From: Rapana venosa
Lineage: Eukaryota; Mollusca; Gastropoda; Neogastropoda; Muricidae
NCBI GenBank assembly: GCA_028751875.1
Contig: CM054140.1
Location: 13,069,168 to 13,133,167 of the forward strand
Length of the DNA stretch: 64,000 bases
Direction: 5' to 3'
Below the pieces are notes generated by a model. The model did no database searches and had not been told where the DNA came from. It saw nothing but the letters and a program-made list of their open reading frames with translations. Positions 33,604 through 45,294 of this stretch are shown here, in pieces; within the stretch, counting starts at the first letter, position 1, and each line of letters opens with the position of its first letter. A program made the translations under genes and the position numbers.

Positions 33604-34103
33604 NNNNNNNNNNNNNNNNNNNNNNNNNNNNNNNNNNNNNNNNNNNNNNNNNNNNNNNNNNNNNNNNNNNNNNNNNNNNNNNNNNNNNNNNNNNNNNNNN
33701 NNNNNNNNNNNNNNNNNNNNNNNNNNNNNNNNNNNNNNNNNNNNNNNNNNNNNNNNNNNNNNNNNNNNNNNNNNNNNNNNNNNNNNNNNNNNNNNNNNNN
33801 NNNNNNNNNNNNNNNNNNNNNNNNNNNNNNNNNNNNNNNNNNNNNNNNNNNNNNNNNNNNNNNNNNNNNNNNNNNNNNNNNNNNNNNNNNNNNNNNNNNN
33901 NNNNNNNNNNNNNNNNNNNNNNNNNNNNNNNNNNNNNNNNNNNNNNNNNNNNNNNNNNNNNNNNNNNNNNNNNNNNNNNNNNNNNNNNNNNNNNNNNNNN
34001 NNNNNNNNNNNNNNNNNNNNNNNNNNNNNNNNNNNNNNNNNNNNNNNNNNNNNNNNNNNNNNNNNNNNNNNNNNNNNNNNNNNNNNNNNNNNNNNNNNNN
34101 NNN
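33604..34103. other. assembly gap of exactly 500 N
   Basis: A run of 500 Ns, a conventional scaffold-gap length. The contig that starts after it begins inside a region already represented in the contig before it (12330 onward). Confidence 0.99.
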
Positions 34104-34144
34104 AACCCGGGGGTTTGTGCTTATGTTCAAAGGAAATCACAGCA

Positions 34145-34527
34145 CCCCACAGAAACGCTAGAGCCCAGTGCCTAAGACGATTTGACGTGACGTTTGTATC
34201 CTAGGCCTCCATGAAGTCCCTGACTCGAATCTCGACTGCAGGGTCTGATAAATTAAGGAGGGGGGTGGGGATTTGACGATCTCCCAGGTCAACTTAAAGC
34301 GCAGTCCTGCCAGTGCCTTTTTCTGGTCGTGTATATATTCACCTAGCTGTAAATGGGTACCTGTCCTCTTTAGGGTCAGGGAAGGTAAAGCAGCGAGGGA
34401 GAGGAGATGGGCACCGCCCTCAATATGCTGGCCCCTGGAGAAGTTGAGGTCTCTGATGCTTCACTAGCCTGCGACCCCATAGTTTATGTGACACCTTTAC
34501 TTACTATATTATATATGTATATATATA

Positions 34528-34578
<51 letters not shown>

Positions 34579-34860
34579 GGGGCAAGCAGAAAGATCAAAA
34601 ATGCATTTTAAAGAGTCCGTGGTTCACATCATCGTTCGGCGGGTTACAGAAACACGAACATACCCAGCATGCATTCTGTACAGAAAAGAAAATTGAACCG
34701 CTCTGAAGTCGGAATGGGTCAGCTAAGACCCGCTGCCAGACCTCCTGCAGAAACTACAAGCACAGGAGAAGACCAGGCACTACGAAATCCCACCCAGAAA
34801 GAGAACGCAGAGAAGAGAAGAGAAGAGACAGGAAAATATCAAAGAAACAGTAATCATCTT
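34145..34860 (+). mobile_element. SINE family D with an embedded B-type tail and (AT)n
   Basis: The head has a tRNA-like A box region near 34162-34178 and a B box (GACTCGAATCTCG) near 34222-34234. A body with GATCTCCCAGGTCAACTTA follows near 34280-34298. At about 34340-34500 comes sequence identical in style to the 3' half of SINE B (TAGGGTCAGGGAAGGTAAAG, CTGGCCCCTGGAG), then (AT)n at 34506-34574. D-type tail sequence resumes near 34620-34680 (GGGTTACAGAAACACGAACA, ACCCAGCATGCA). I recall the head and tail, unverified, as one common SINE in caenogastropods, so the B-type piece looks like an insertion or a template switch. Confidence 0.75.
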
Positions 34861-35194
34861 CTAGAGTGTTGAAAGGCCACACACATTAAGACAGTGGCAA
34901 TGGCGTTGTGATTTGATCTTTCTGTTTATCAACTTTGTCGGATTGTTAGAATCAGCAAGAAAGTCATGATTGGGTTTAGCATTTCATTTTCAGATAAAAC
35001 GGTTTGTAAGGCTCTTTGTTTCGGGATTGTTGCTGGGTTTTTTTCAACTTGTCTAGACTGTCTGCTAATTGGCTGTTGCGAAACTTGAGGATGAATTTGT
35101 CTAGCCTACATAGGATCACTTTTCTTCTTGTTCTTCTTGTCATTTTAGTTCTGTCTCTTGTTGTTGTTGTTCTTGTTTTTTGTTTTTGTTGTTG

Positions 35195-35560
35195 TTTTGT
35201 TTGTCCTTCTTCTTCTTCTTCTTCTTCTTCTTCTTCTTCTTCTTCTTCTTTCTTCTTCGCAATTCTTCGCAATTCTTCTTTGCAATTCTTCTTCGCAATT
35301 CTTCTTTGCCCAAATTTTTCTCGCAATTCTTTTTCGCAATTCAATCTTCTTCCTCTTCGCAATTCTTCCTCGCAATTCCCCTTTTTCATCGCAATTCTTC
35401 TTCTTCTTCTTCTTCTTCTTCTTCTTCCTCGCAATTTTTTTTTTTTCGCCAATTCTTCTTCGCAATTCTTCTTCTCATTTTTTCTTCTCTTCTTCTTCTT
35501 CTTCTTCTTCTTCTTCTTCTTCTTCTTCTTCTTCTCGCAATTCTTCTTCTTCGTCGTCCC
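35195..35560. repeat. (CTT)n array punctuated by CGCAATTCTT units
   Basis: Pure CTT stretches at 35203-35250, 35395-35425 and 35485-35535 are separated by at least ten CGCAATTCTT-type units. The motif is too regular to be random decay of CTT. Poly-Phe/Ser/Leu and poly-Arg/Glu ORFs are artefacts. Confidence 0.92.
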
Positions 35561-35964
35561 GCACTCAAACAGCCAGGATCGGTGTCTGTAATATGAGCGG
35601 AAATGCGTTCGCTGCTGCTGCTGCTGGCTGCTGCTCAGCACTTGCCTGACAATTCAGACTCAGCGCATTCCGCTTCGGCGTGGGATTGAACTGTTATCCT
35701 TGAAGTCTTTCTGGAAAAAAATGGGCGAGGAAGGAAGAAAAATAGACAAGAAGGGGGTGCTAGGAAGAAAAAGAACAAGGCAGAAACAAAGAGAGAGATA
35801 GAAAAGGGGGAATTCCTAGCACAGAATTTCCAGAAGGTGGGGTGCTTTTTCTTCAGACAAGCCCCCGGCACCGGTACCCCCACGGGGTACTTTTGTTCTA
35901 GACATGGAATTGTGCTCTCTCTTGCTAGCTATCTCTCACTCTCGATTTATTTTTTTTTTAAATC
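35561..35964. other. non-coding DNA, no gene
   Basis: Complex sequence with a short CTG patch at 35613-35635. Nothing recognised. The copy 1 counterpart is 14030-14410. Confidence 0.55.
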
Positions 35965-36345
<381 letters not shown>

Positions 36346-36510
36346 TGCCTCGTATCATCAGAAAATGAATTAGATGACTAATTTCAATTATGAGATCTTG
36401 TCTCACTTTTGAACTGAAGTTTCTCAGAGCAAGTAAGACTGACTTGGAATCAACACAGAAAAGCGTTTGAAATATGTCTTTAGGAAAATCTAGAAGATAA
36501 TATAAAAAAA

Positions 36511-36810
36511 GGTAAGGTAAAGGAGTCCCATAACCTGTAAGGTCGTAGGGGAGCGAGGCGTCAGAGACCTCACTTCTCTAGGGCCAGCATATTGAGGGCG
36601 GCGCCCATCTCCTCTCCCTCGCTGCTTTACCTTCCCTGACCCTAAAGAGGGCAGGGTACCCCAATTTACAAGCTCGGGTGAACTGGGGGGAACTGTACTG
36701 AACAAGGCCGCGCACACGTCACCCCTTCAACTGGTAACCCACGCTCGACGCTGCTTAACTTGGCTGGGGAAAGTGAGATGCTACCGACCACTGAGCTATC
36801 CCGTCCCCCG
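36511..36810 (-). mobile_element. SINE family B, copy B2
   Basis: On the minus strand the element starts at about 36809 with GGGGGACGGGATAGCTCAGTG. It passes CCCAGCCAAGTTAAGCAGCG and a 5S-like block (reverse complement of about 36719-36759) and reaches the conserved body TAGGGTCAGGGAAGGTAAAG (36632-36651 reversed). It ends at GGTTATGGGACTCCTTTACC near 36511-36535. The 5S-like block here (AAGCAGCGTCGAGC) is closer to 5S rRNA than in B1. The exact copy 2/copy 3 identity begins inside this element, at 36631. Confidence 0.83.
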
Positions 36811-37740
36811 AAGATATTATAAAAGCCATCAAAATAGCGAGATATTCAGCTGTAAATATAGAGTCGATTTTTCCTATATAATAAAGATCTCTCTACTTTC
36901 AAAGGTGGAATGACAAACGCTGCCAACCCCGCCTCATTGCTGTTCAAGAAGGGAAATCATCTGTGTATATTATTTTTTATTTTTTAATGGAAAAATATGG
37001 GGAAAAATAAATGTAGTTTCGTATATATTCTTTTACTAATGAGCTAAGATATTTTCATTACCTTTTCTTTAGTTTTGCTGATACCTCGCACTGTGGAACT
37101 ACTTAATGAAAAATTGACTGAATAGCAAATTTGAGCTGGAACAACAGGATGGGTCTTGCAGCAGAAGTGTTACCCTATCCATCCCCTAGGGCTATAGCAT
37201 GTTACAAAATGCTTGTTTGGAACATCTTTAAAAAAGACGCTACAAGGTACCAAGTTTATTCCTGGATGATGATGTAACCCATGTATTATCTTTTGATAAA
37301 TCAAATGTCGTTATTTACATGATATAGAAATGTTTTTGTATCTATTATCTACAGTTTAACTCAATGCTATTTAAAACTAAACTATTCACAAAAAAAGCAC
37401 ATTATCTTGTTGTGAAAATCCTATCACATGATCATATTCTTTTACGATGCAGAAACCTGAAAAACGTTTGACCTGCCTTTTTCCAGTCCCGTAGCATACA
37501 GCAAATTCTACAAGACATTCCCATTAATGAAACAAATTGTATTGTCCATTAAGTCATACTCCTTAACACTCCCTAATATTCAGACTCCATTTAATATGAG
37601 GAAAAGCCTTCTGTTTATATGAATTGCAACGTTAATAATTTTAACGGTTCATTTGTTTCTGTTCAGAATTCTTGTTTATGCCTTTTTTTTTCATAATAAT
37701 TTGTTTATTGTCGATTGATTATTTATGTGCATACCCCTCA
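36811..37740. other. non-coding DNA, no gene or repeat recognised
   Basis: About 900 bases of AT-rich complex DNA. It is present in all three copies of the locus (15291-16160, 53177-54106). Short ORFs only. Confidence 0.6.
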
Positions 37741-37744
37741 CCCC

Positions 37745-38050
37745 TACAGGCACACACACAAACACACCACACACATCCCACACACACAAACACACACACA
37801 CACGAACACACACACACACAAAACAATCACAAACACACACACAACACACACACAGATGAAAACCACACACACACACACACACAACACAACACATTTTCCC
37901 CGTCTGATATCACTAATTTAGTGAAGACGTTTAAAACGAAGACTAACACTACTCACACACAAAACACACACACACTCACACCACACTCAAACACACACCA
38001 CAACTCCCCCCCCCCCCCCCCCCTACACATCACACACACACACAATCTTT
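37745..38050. repeat. CA-rich microsatellites with poly-C
   Basis: (CA)n with AAACAC interruptions at 37750-37895 and 37950-38000, a poly-C at 38008-38023, and CA again to 38043. The His/Thr-rich ORFs are repeat translations. Confidence 0.93.
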
Positions 38051-40180
38051 CTCTCAGTTCTCGCCCCTCCTCCTGTTGACGTTCAGTCAGGGGATCAAGG
38101 GTCATGACCAGCGCTGCAGCCCCTTGTCTCCCCGACAGCAAACGGTCAAGAGATGACCGAGCGAGATTGTGCGTGGGTGGGTATGTGGTGGGTATGTGGG
38201 TAGATATGTGGGTAGGTGTGTGTGTGTGTAGAGGGGCAGATGACGTGCGTGCCAGTGAATTCGGGTTTTTTTGTGTGTGTGATCTGCTGGTGAGTGTCAT
38301 ATCTGATGCCTATCGTTTCTCTGTGTTGTTGTTGTTGTTTCCTTGGTGTGGGGGTGGGGGTGGGTGGGGAGGAGGCGGGGAGGGCGGGTGGGTACTGGTG
38401 TGTGTGTACTCAAAGAGATGGACCAAAGAGGGAGAGGAGAGTTAGAGGAGAGAGAGAGAGAAGGGGGTGGTGGGGAGGGAAAGATAGAGAGCAGTTGTGT
38501 ATAACATTTGTGGCGTGGAGTGGGAGTGCTATGTGTGTGTGTGTGGTGTGTGTGTGTGAGTGTGTGTGTGTTGTTGTTGTGATTGTAGATTGTAGATGTG
38601 GTGTGTAGAGCAGGCGAGTAGGGTTCGTTTTTTGGGTGCAAAATCGTCTGGTGTGTCGTTAGTAGTGTGATTTCTGTGTAGTGTGTTTCATCGTGCGTGC
38701 GTCACAGTAGGTGTGGCGTGAGATAGAGAGAAGCAGGCAAGGCTAGCGAGGGTAATAAGTTTGGGTACAAAAGTAGTGTATGTTTGCTATGTGTTATGTG
38801 TGTGTATGCATGTGTGAGTGCGAAAGATTAGAAACGTGGCGGGTTCGGTGCAAAGTCGTGTATTAGTGTGATGCGTGCTGTACGCGACGCAGCGTGTGTG
38901 TGGTGTGGACATATCAATTAGAGAAGTGGGGTCTGTGTGCGTGTATGTGGTGGTGTGTGTGTGTGGTGGGGGTAGGAGGGGGTGATGCTCTGTCCTGTCT
39001 GGTGTCTATCTATGTCTGTGTATGTACGCAAGCGTGCGTGTTTGCCATGCACTATGTACGTAAATCAGCAGTGTTAGTTATATTGTATGTACGGATGCGC
39101 AACAGATGAAATAGACTGACTACGTACCATTCACAACACTCGTCGAACGGAACAAATCTTTGCTTTGTTAATTAAAGAGACATAATTTCTAACAAGCATT
39201 TCTCTACGCAGTCTGTCCTTGGGAGTAACAAATTCCAGTCCTATCACTTATTGATTGCTCGACCTTCCTTCACGAAAAACTCCAGTTTCTGCTACCGTGT
39301 GTGTGTGAAGTGGGCTGTGTGTGTGTGTTGTGTGTGTGTGTGTGTGTGTTCTTCAGTTTTAAATTAAACGTCCTTCACTAAAATAAGTGTATATCACAGT
39401 AAGTCTGCTGCTTTGTGTCGTGGGTGTGTGTGTGTGATGTGTGTGGTCATATTGGGTGTGTGTGTGTGGGTGTGATTGTAGTGTTGGTTGTGTGTGTGTG
39501 TGAGTGTTGTGTGTGCGTGCGCGCGCGCCTTGTTTTGTGTTTGAGTTAGTGCGCGGTGTGTGTATGGGTGTGTGTTTGTATGAGTGGTTGTGTCGTATGC
39601 ATATGTTTGTGTGAGTCAAGTAAGTCAAGTCACTATTTATTTTCCAGAATGGTGCATTGAAAATATCCATGCAGCTTTTTTGGCTTTTTTTCATCAAGCC
39701 CTCTATCTAGAACCAAAAAACAATTTCATTCAATATTATCTGACTTCATTATGACGCTAACCAATAACCAACAAAAACTGACTCAAAGAGAAGACACCCC
39801 CCCGCCCCCGCCCCACCCCCGAAAAAGCCCTGTGTGGTGCCTGCGAGTGTGGTCGTGCGTGCTTCGTGCGTGGTGTGGGAGTTGTTGTGTTATTTGTTGT
39901 TGACTTTTCATTTACGTCTGTTTCACTTCTAGTGTGTGTTTTGTGCATCTGCGCGCGCTAGCAAAAGGTGTTATGAGTACTTGTCTATATGTGTTTGTGG
40001 GTGTGGCGGCGTGCGTGCGTCTGCGTGAGTCTTTATGTGTGCCTGTGTGTTTGGTCCTTTCTGAGACGGGGCTAGGGGGGGGGGGAAGGGGTGGAAGATG
40101 CGCCCACCACCGTGTATGATTGAATTCCAGATGTACTTGAGAGTTCTTGTAAGTTATTCAAGTCTTGTTTTTCACCCCTA
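38051..40180. other. GT/GTGG-rich low-complexity DNA, no gene
   Basis: Includes GGTATGTGG-type short repeats at 38165-38230, GT arrays at 38530-38575, 39300-39350, 39423-39515, a GCGCGC patch near 39518-39530, and GA near 38446-38462. A complex unrepetitive stretch at 39110-39300 shows no coding signal. Confidence 0.7.
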
Positions 40181-40184
40181 CCGT

Positions 40185-40600
40185 CTCGATTGCCTGTCTG
40201 TCGTCCTGTCCTCTGTGTCATCTGCCTGTTTGTGTGTCCCTGTCTGTCTGTGTGATCTAGCTGCCTGTTTGTGTGTGTGTCTGTCTGCCTGTCAGTTCTG
40301 GCCTGCTGTATGTCTGTCTCTGGTCTCTCTGTCTGTCATGTCTGCCTGTCTGGGTGTGGGTCGTGTTGTCTGCCTGCCTTCCTGCCTGTCTGTCCTGTCT
40401 GCTTCCTGTCTGTCTGGTGGTGTCTGTCTGTCTTCTGTCCTGTCTTCTGTCTGTTTGTGTCTGTCTGTCTTCCTGTCTTGGGTCTGTGTGTCTGTCTGCC
40501 TGTCTTAGGTGTAAGTCTAGTCTAGTCAAGTGTGTCTGCAGGCCGTCTGTCTGTCTGCCTGCATTGCTGTCTGTCTGATCTGTCTGTCTTATATTGTCAT
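40185..40600. repeat. CTGT/CTGC-rich decayed tetranucleotide tract
   Basis: CTGTCTGTCTGCC words over some 400 bases. The Ser/Cys/Leu/Val-rich ORFs are its translations, and cysteine richness here does not indicate a toxin or secreted peptide. Confidence 0.9.
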
Positions 40601-40842
40601 TCTCTTCAAGCCGCTCAAGTCGATCCGTTAACCCTGTCTATACTGTCCCATAAAATCCGTTAATAATGTTGTCGATTTTGTTGCACATATTTGTTTGGCG
40701 TTTCGTTTTGGCTTTGTTGTTTGTTTGTTTGTTGTTTGTTTGGGGCTTGTTTGGGGTTTTTTTGGTGTGTTGTTTTCTGAATCTATCTCCTTACATTACA
40801 TCTGTCGTCTGTTTCTCTGGTCTCTGTCTCTTGACTCTGGAG

Positions 40843-40854
40843 TGGGGGGGGGGT

Positions 40855-40886
<32 letters not shown>

Positions 40887-40904
40887 GGGGGGTGGGGGGG
40901 GGGG
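40843..40904. repeat. G-tract with a 31-G homopolymer
   Basis: G10-T-G31-T-G6-T-G11. The same numbers recur at 57210-57270. It could form G-quadruplexes if real. Confidence 0.95.
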
Positions 40905-41392
40905 TCGATCTACTCTATCTCATCTATCTATCTATCTTCTCATCTATCTTAACATCTATCTATCTTCTGTTCTTTCTGTCTGTCTACCCTATTCTATCTT
41001 ACTTTCTCCTATTCGCCAGTCTTCTTCCTCTAAGTATCTCAATCAGTCTGTCAGTTCTCTGTCAGTATGTCGTCTGACTCTGTTTCTCCTCTCTCTCTCT
41101 CTCCCTCTCCTCAACTTCGCGCTCTCTCCTTTTCTCTTTCTCCTCCATATTTCCATTTCATATCATCCTTAATATCCATTCTATGCGCTTATCTTTCTTT
41201 TTTTCTTAAAACATGACACATCGTGTCAGCAAACCCACGTTAAGTCAGACGTTGTTTCTCTTCTCATCTCTGGCTGATTTGTACAACAATCAGACTATCC
41301 ACTATTATCTTAACCATTGTGATGTAGATAGGTCGTGAGCTCCGGTGCTTCGTAGTATACGTGTTAAGATGACATTGCTGACCCCCCCGACG
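40905..41392. other. CTAT- and CT-rich DNA then non-coding sequence
   Basis: CTAT units at 40911-40970 and CT-rich DNA at 41085-41140. The remainder is complex but unrecognised. Confidence 0.6.
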
Positions 41393-41625
41393 TGGCAGTG
41401 GTGGTGGTAGTGATTTTGGTGTGAGATATTGGAACTGCTATACCTATAGTGGTGGTTGGTGATGAAGGTGGAGGTACATGATACCAGTGGATGGCGGCCC
41501 GGGTGCCGTGTGGGCTGGTGATGTTGGTGGTAGGCTGATGAATGGGTGGTGTGTCGATGATAGTAATGGTGGTGGTAGATGATAAGGTGGTGGTGGTGAT
41601 GGTGTGGTCGGCTAGGTGATGGTAG
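41393..41625. repeat. GGT/GAT-rich trinucleotide tract
   Basis: GGTGGTGGTAG, GGTGATG and TGGTGG units are interspersed with unique bases. His-rich ORFs on the minus strand are translations of this tract. Confidence 0.8.
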
Positions 41626-41759
41626 GAAACACAATGGCGTGACGTGATTTTCGGAAAGTAAGTGGCTTTGTTATTTATAACGGTCATTTATCTTTTTCGT
41701 TTTCTGCTTTATTATGTCCTGTGTGTGCGAGTGGGGGGTAGGGGTGAGAGGGATACGTA

Positions 41760-41990
41760 GTGAGCGTGTTTTGTTTTGTGTGTTGTGTTGTGCTGTGGTG
41801 TGTGTGTGTGTGTGTGTGGTTGTGTGTGTGTGTGTGTGTGTGATGTGTGTGCTATGTGTGTGTTGGGAAATATGTGTGTATACTGGGGGGAGTTATGGTC
41901 CTCTGCGTGTGTGATTGTGGATGTGGTGGTGTTCTATGAGTTTAACCGTGTGTAGTGTGTGATATGGGAGAGAGAGAGAGAGAGAGAAGA

Positions 41991-42028
<38 letters not shown>

Positions 42029-42300
42029 CAGACAGACAGATACCAACCAGACAGACAGGCAACAGACAGACAACAGACAAGACAGAAGACAGAGAGAGTA
42101 ATATTTTGTTTTGTGTGTGATGTGGTGCGGTGTGGTGTGGCTTATGTGTTGTATAGAGAGAGGGGTGGGGGTGTTTGTGTGTGGGATGTGGCGTGACGTA
42201 GTTATGTGTGCGGTGTGTGTATGTGTGTTGTGTTTGTTTTTGTGTGTGTATGTGTGTGTGTGCCTGAAATGTGAAGTGGTTTTGTAGTCGTATATAAACA
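41760..42300. repeat. GT and GA/CAGA microsatellite cluster
   Basis: GT arrays at 41798-41845, GA at 41970-42028, CAGA at 42028-42090 and GT-rich at 42170-42265. It is collinear with 19840-20120 in copy 1. Confidence 0.9.
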
Positions 42301-42574
42301 AATAAAGATGTCTCCACTCATTCATTTCTATCACCACTCACAACACCCCTCTCTTTCACGCTCACTCCCACCCACATAGCCAGGCGGTAAAGCATTCCAC
42401 CTCCCCCCCTACCACACCCACACCACCACACCCTTACACTTGCACTCACGAACCAGGCTGACAAGATCATGTCGTACAAGTGGAGGAAAGCTGAGCCACT
42501 GGTTTGGTCTCAACCTCTTTGCCAAGCTCCTTTCCTAACGGGGACACTGGAGGGAGGAGAGGGAGGAGGAGAGG

Positions 42575-42830
42575 AAAGACCGACACAGGCCCGACAGACA
42601 GTATGAAGAACGATGACGCAGAAAACTCAATCCATCACGGACTGCACAGAGTCTGACAGGCTTGTGCTGTCGCTCGATCAGCTGAAGACAGACAACAGAA
42701 CAGACAGACAGGCCCAGAACAGACAATGACAGGCAGGCCGCCCGAGAGACAGAAGACAGACAGCAGGCAGACCGGTCGGACCAGACAGACAGACAGGCAG
42801 ATCAGACAGACAGCCTAGAGAACAATAGGT
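42575..42830. repeat. CAGA-rich tract
   Basis: GACAGACAG, CAGGCAG and ACAACAGA words. It is roughly the reverse complement in composition of the CTGT tract at 40185-40600. Confidence 0.85.
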
Positions 42831-42899
42831 CCACCAAACGCGCGAGTTTGCGTTGGTCTCCCACATGTTGGTCATACTTCATTATCAGCAAGATCTAAT

Positions 42900-43003
42900 C
42901 TTTCTCCTAAATCGAGAAAGTCCGGGCCGCTGCGCTCCCGGGAAGAGTACTCGCCACAAGAGCAGCGCACCATTTTTCTTCTTTTTCCCCTGTCTGCAAC
43001 AAG
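42900..43003 (-). mobile_element. SINE family C, tail only, inverted
   Basis: GTCCGGGCCGCTGCGCTCCC, GTACTCGCCACAAGAGCAGC and CCTGTCTGCAACA are the reversed 3' end of family C. It abuts the plus-oriented C element that follows. Confidence 0.65.
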
Positions 43004-43400
43004 AAGGCGAAAATTCGGGTCGGAATTGTGTGCGGTGGTTTAACCTCGCTTTTGGAACTCCCAACTTTCCTACCATCCATTAGACCAATGATGTGTGGTC
43101 CGGAGGCGCTAGTCTTTCGGATAAGACGATTAAAACCGAGGTCCCCTGTGTTACCCATAATTATTTAGCGCACGTACGTAAAATAACCCACGGCAACACA
43201 GAGAGCTTGTCCTGGCAAAAATCTGCTAGAGAAAAGCCCCATCTGATAGAGAAACAAAATACTGTTGCAGACAGGGAAAAAAAAATGGGTGGCAGCTGCT
43301 GCTGTGGACGACGCAGCCTCTCTTCCCCGTGGAAAGAGCAGACCCGAATTGGTGTCTTAGGGGGGGAGGGAGAATAATATGGCTGTTGGACGTTAAATGG
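43004..43400 (+). mobile_element. SINE family C, near-full-length
   Basis: Blocks in order are: a head with CCTACCATCCATTAGACC near 43066; V-domain-like TCTTTCGGATAAGACGAT ... AACCGAGGTCCC at 43113-43145; GTAAAATAACCCACGGCAAC near 43179; an A-rich stretch; TGGGTGGCAGCTGC near 43286; and CTTCCCCGTGGAAAGAGCAG near 43322. I recall the CCCACGGCAACA and GGTGGCGCTG...CTCTCCC blocks, unverified, as a frequent gastropod repeat. It shares the V-domain module with family A but has a different tail. Confidence 0.72.
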
Positions 43401-45294
43401 TTCGGGTTATGTATAAAAAAAAAAATTTTATTTTATTTTCAAAGTATCAAGTATGTGTCTCTGCTGGTCTATAACTATTCCCGTCCAGCTCGCTAGTCAA
43501 GTGAATAGGACACATGGGAAATCTGGACAGATGCACATGTCCTCAGCGGGTTCTTCCAAGCCATCGTCACCTTAGTTAGCAGCAGTAGTGGAAAGATAGC
43601 AAAATAACAGTCGCTAAGCCCCTCTCTCTCTAGACCTGGCTTGAAGGACTTGGCTGGTCAGGCTCTGTGAGGATACTCCTTGTCCCATAGATACACACCC
43701 CCTACCACCATCCACGACTCCCCTTCCTCGAGCCACGCTCCCCTCTTTTCTTCTAGGTACATTGGAGCAGAAAGTTGACATGAAGGTGTTAACTGTGTGT
43801 GTGTGCTGTTTGTGTTTGTGTTGTAGTTATGTGGGGTGTGGTGCCTGGTTGGTGGTTGGGGAGTGGATATGATTCGAGTGACGATGCTGTCTGTCATATT
43901 GAAGGTGGTGTCCTAGCAACATGTAGAGAAACAACAGGCGTGCCATAGAGCCCGTGTCACCCACGCCCGCGTGCGCTGTGTGCGCAGCAGTACACATACA
44001 ACAAAGCAGTCAAGCACACAACAAGCGACAACATTATCTCCTCTCAATCTCGCTCACATATACACATCAACATCTCTCACGTCTCATCATCACACAACAA
44101 ACACACACCGCTCTCATTGCAGCTCCACCAACACACCAAACACTACAGACTCACACACACACACACACACACACACGCACTAAAAAAACTAACAAAGGGA
44201 TACACAACGCACAGCACGCACGCAGAAAAACCACAGGGGCAAGGAAGGGAACAAGAGGAGAAAAAGAGATTGAGATGAAAGAGAAGAATTCTGATTCAGA
44301 GAGAGAGAGAGGGGGGGGGAGGGTAAGGCGGGAAGACAGACAGAAAGACAAAGACAACAGGCGACAGACAGACAACACAGACATACAGACACACAATCAT
44401 TCAGACAGACAAGACAAAGAAGAGAGTTTCAATCTTGCTATCTAAACTAATACGTCACCTTTCAGCTTTTATGAGGCTTAACCTGGGCAAAAAATCTGTT
44501 TAAAAAAATTTAACAGAATATAAGGTGGGTTTTTTGGGTTTGTTTTCTTTAAAAAGCGGTTTCGAAATAGTCGCTGGCAGTGAATGCCCCTACCAAAATT
44601 CATGTCGGATGGCATCTGTCTCTCAAATGACTTATGTCAATTGCATTCGGTTCCAGTATCTTAATAGCTATAATCATTTTGGAGGAAAATACCGGATTTT
44701 GTTGTTTCCCATTTATCAGTCATGGTATTTTTTATTCGTTTATTCAGTAGGATATTGGAATATATTCTTCTGTTCCTTTTACAGTCCAGATCCCGCAGAT
44801 CTATTTATCATCAGCCATCAGCCATTCATCACTATCTATCTATCTACTAATCTATCTATCTATCTATCGTCGATCGATCTATCGATCTATCGATTATCTA
44901 TCTCTTCTGTCTCTCTTACTCTCTCATCCGCACTTCTCATCGTTATCTCTCGTGATCACGTTCAGTAGTCAATCTCTCTCTCTGCTCTCTCATCCTGTTA
45001 TACTATCTTTACGAAAACATTGTTTTTCTCTCACCCTCACTTCCATTCACCTTTCTCCTTCCTCTTCCTCCTTGCTTTCTTCAACCCCCCCCCCCTTATC
45101 ACCCCTAACTCCCCCCAACACCACCACCCCCACGCCCTAGTCACCTGCGTGCAGCTCTGTACTATTTGCAGTCCTGTCATCTGGGAAAATGACTGTCTCG
45201 ATTTCAATGCCCCCTGTTTGCGCTGGTCAGGGGGGGTGTGGGGGGGGGGGAGGGGTGGTGGGGCGGGCGGGGGGGGAGGCGGATGACAGAATAC
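43401..45294. other. non-coding DNA with small microsatellites, no gene
   Basis: (GT)n at 43795-43825, (CA)n at 44150-44177, GA/CAGA at 44298-44420, CTAT/CGAT units at 44830-44900, CT-rich at 44900-45000, poly-C patches at 45087-45115, and G-rich at 45232-45285. The stretch 44430-44830 is complex and present in all copies, with no recognisable domain in the 147-residue frame that crosses it. Confidence 0.65.

Noticed and set aside
40098..40578. Cys/Ser/Val-rich frames as conotoxin-like or secreted peptides
   Set aside because: The Cys codons come from TGT in a CTGT tract. There is no signal peptide followed by a cysteine framework, and the same composition appears in other frames.
40185..42830. 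CRISPR array or regular spacer-repeat structure
   Set aside because: The repeats are simple microsatellites with no constant direct repeat and unique spacers of fixed length, and the genome is eukaryotic.
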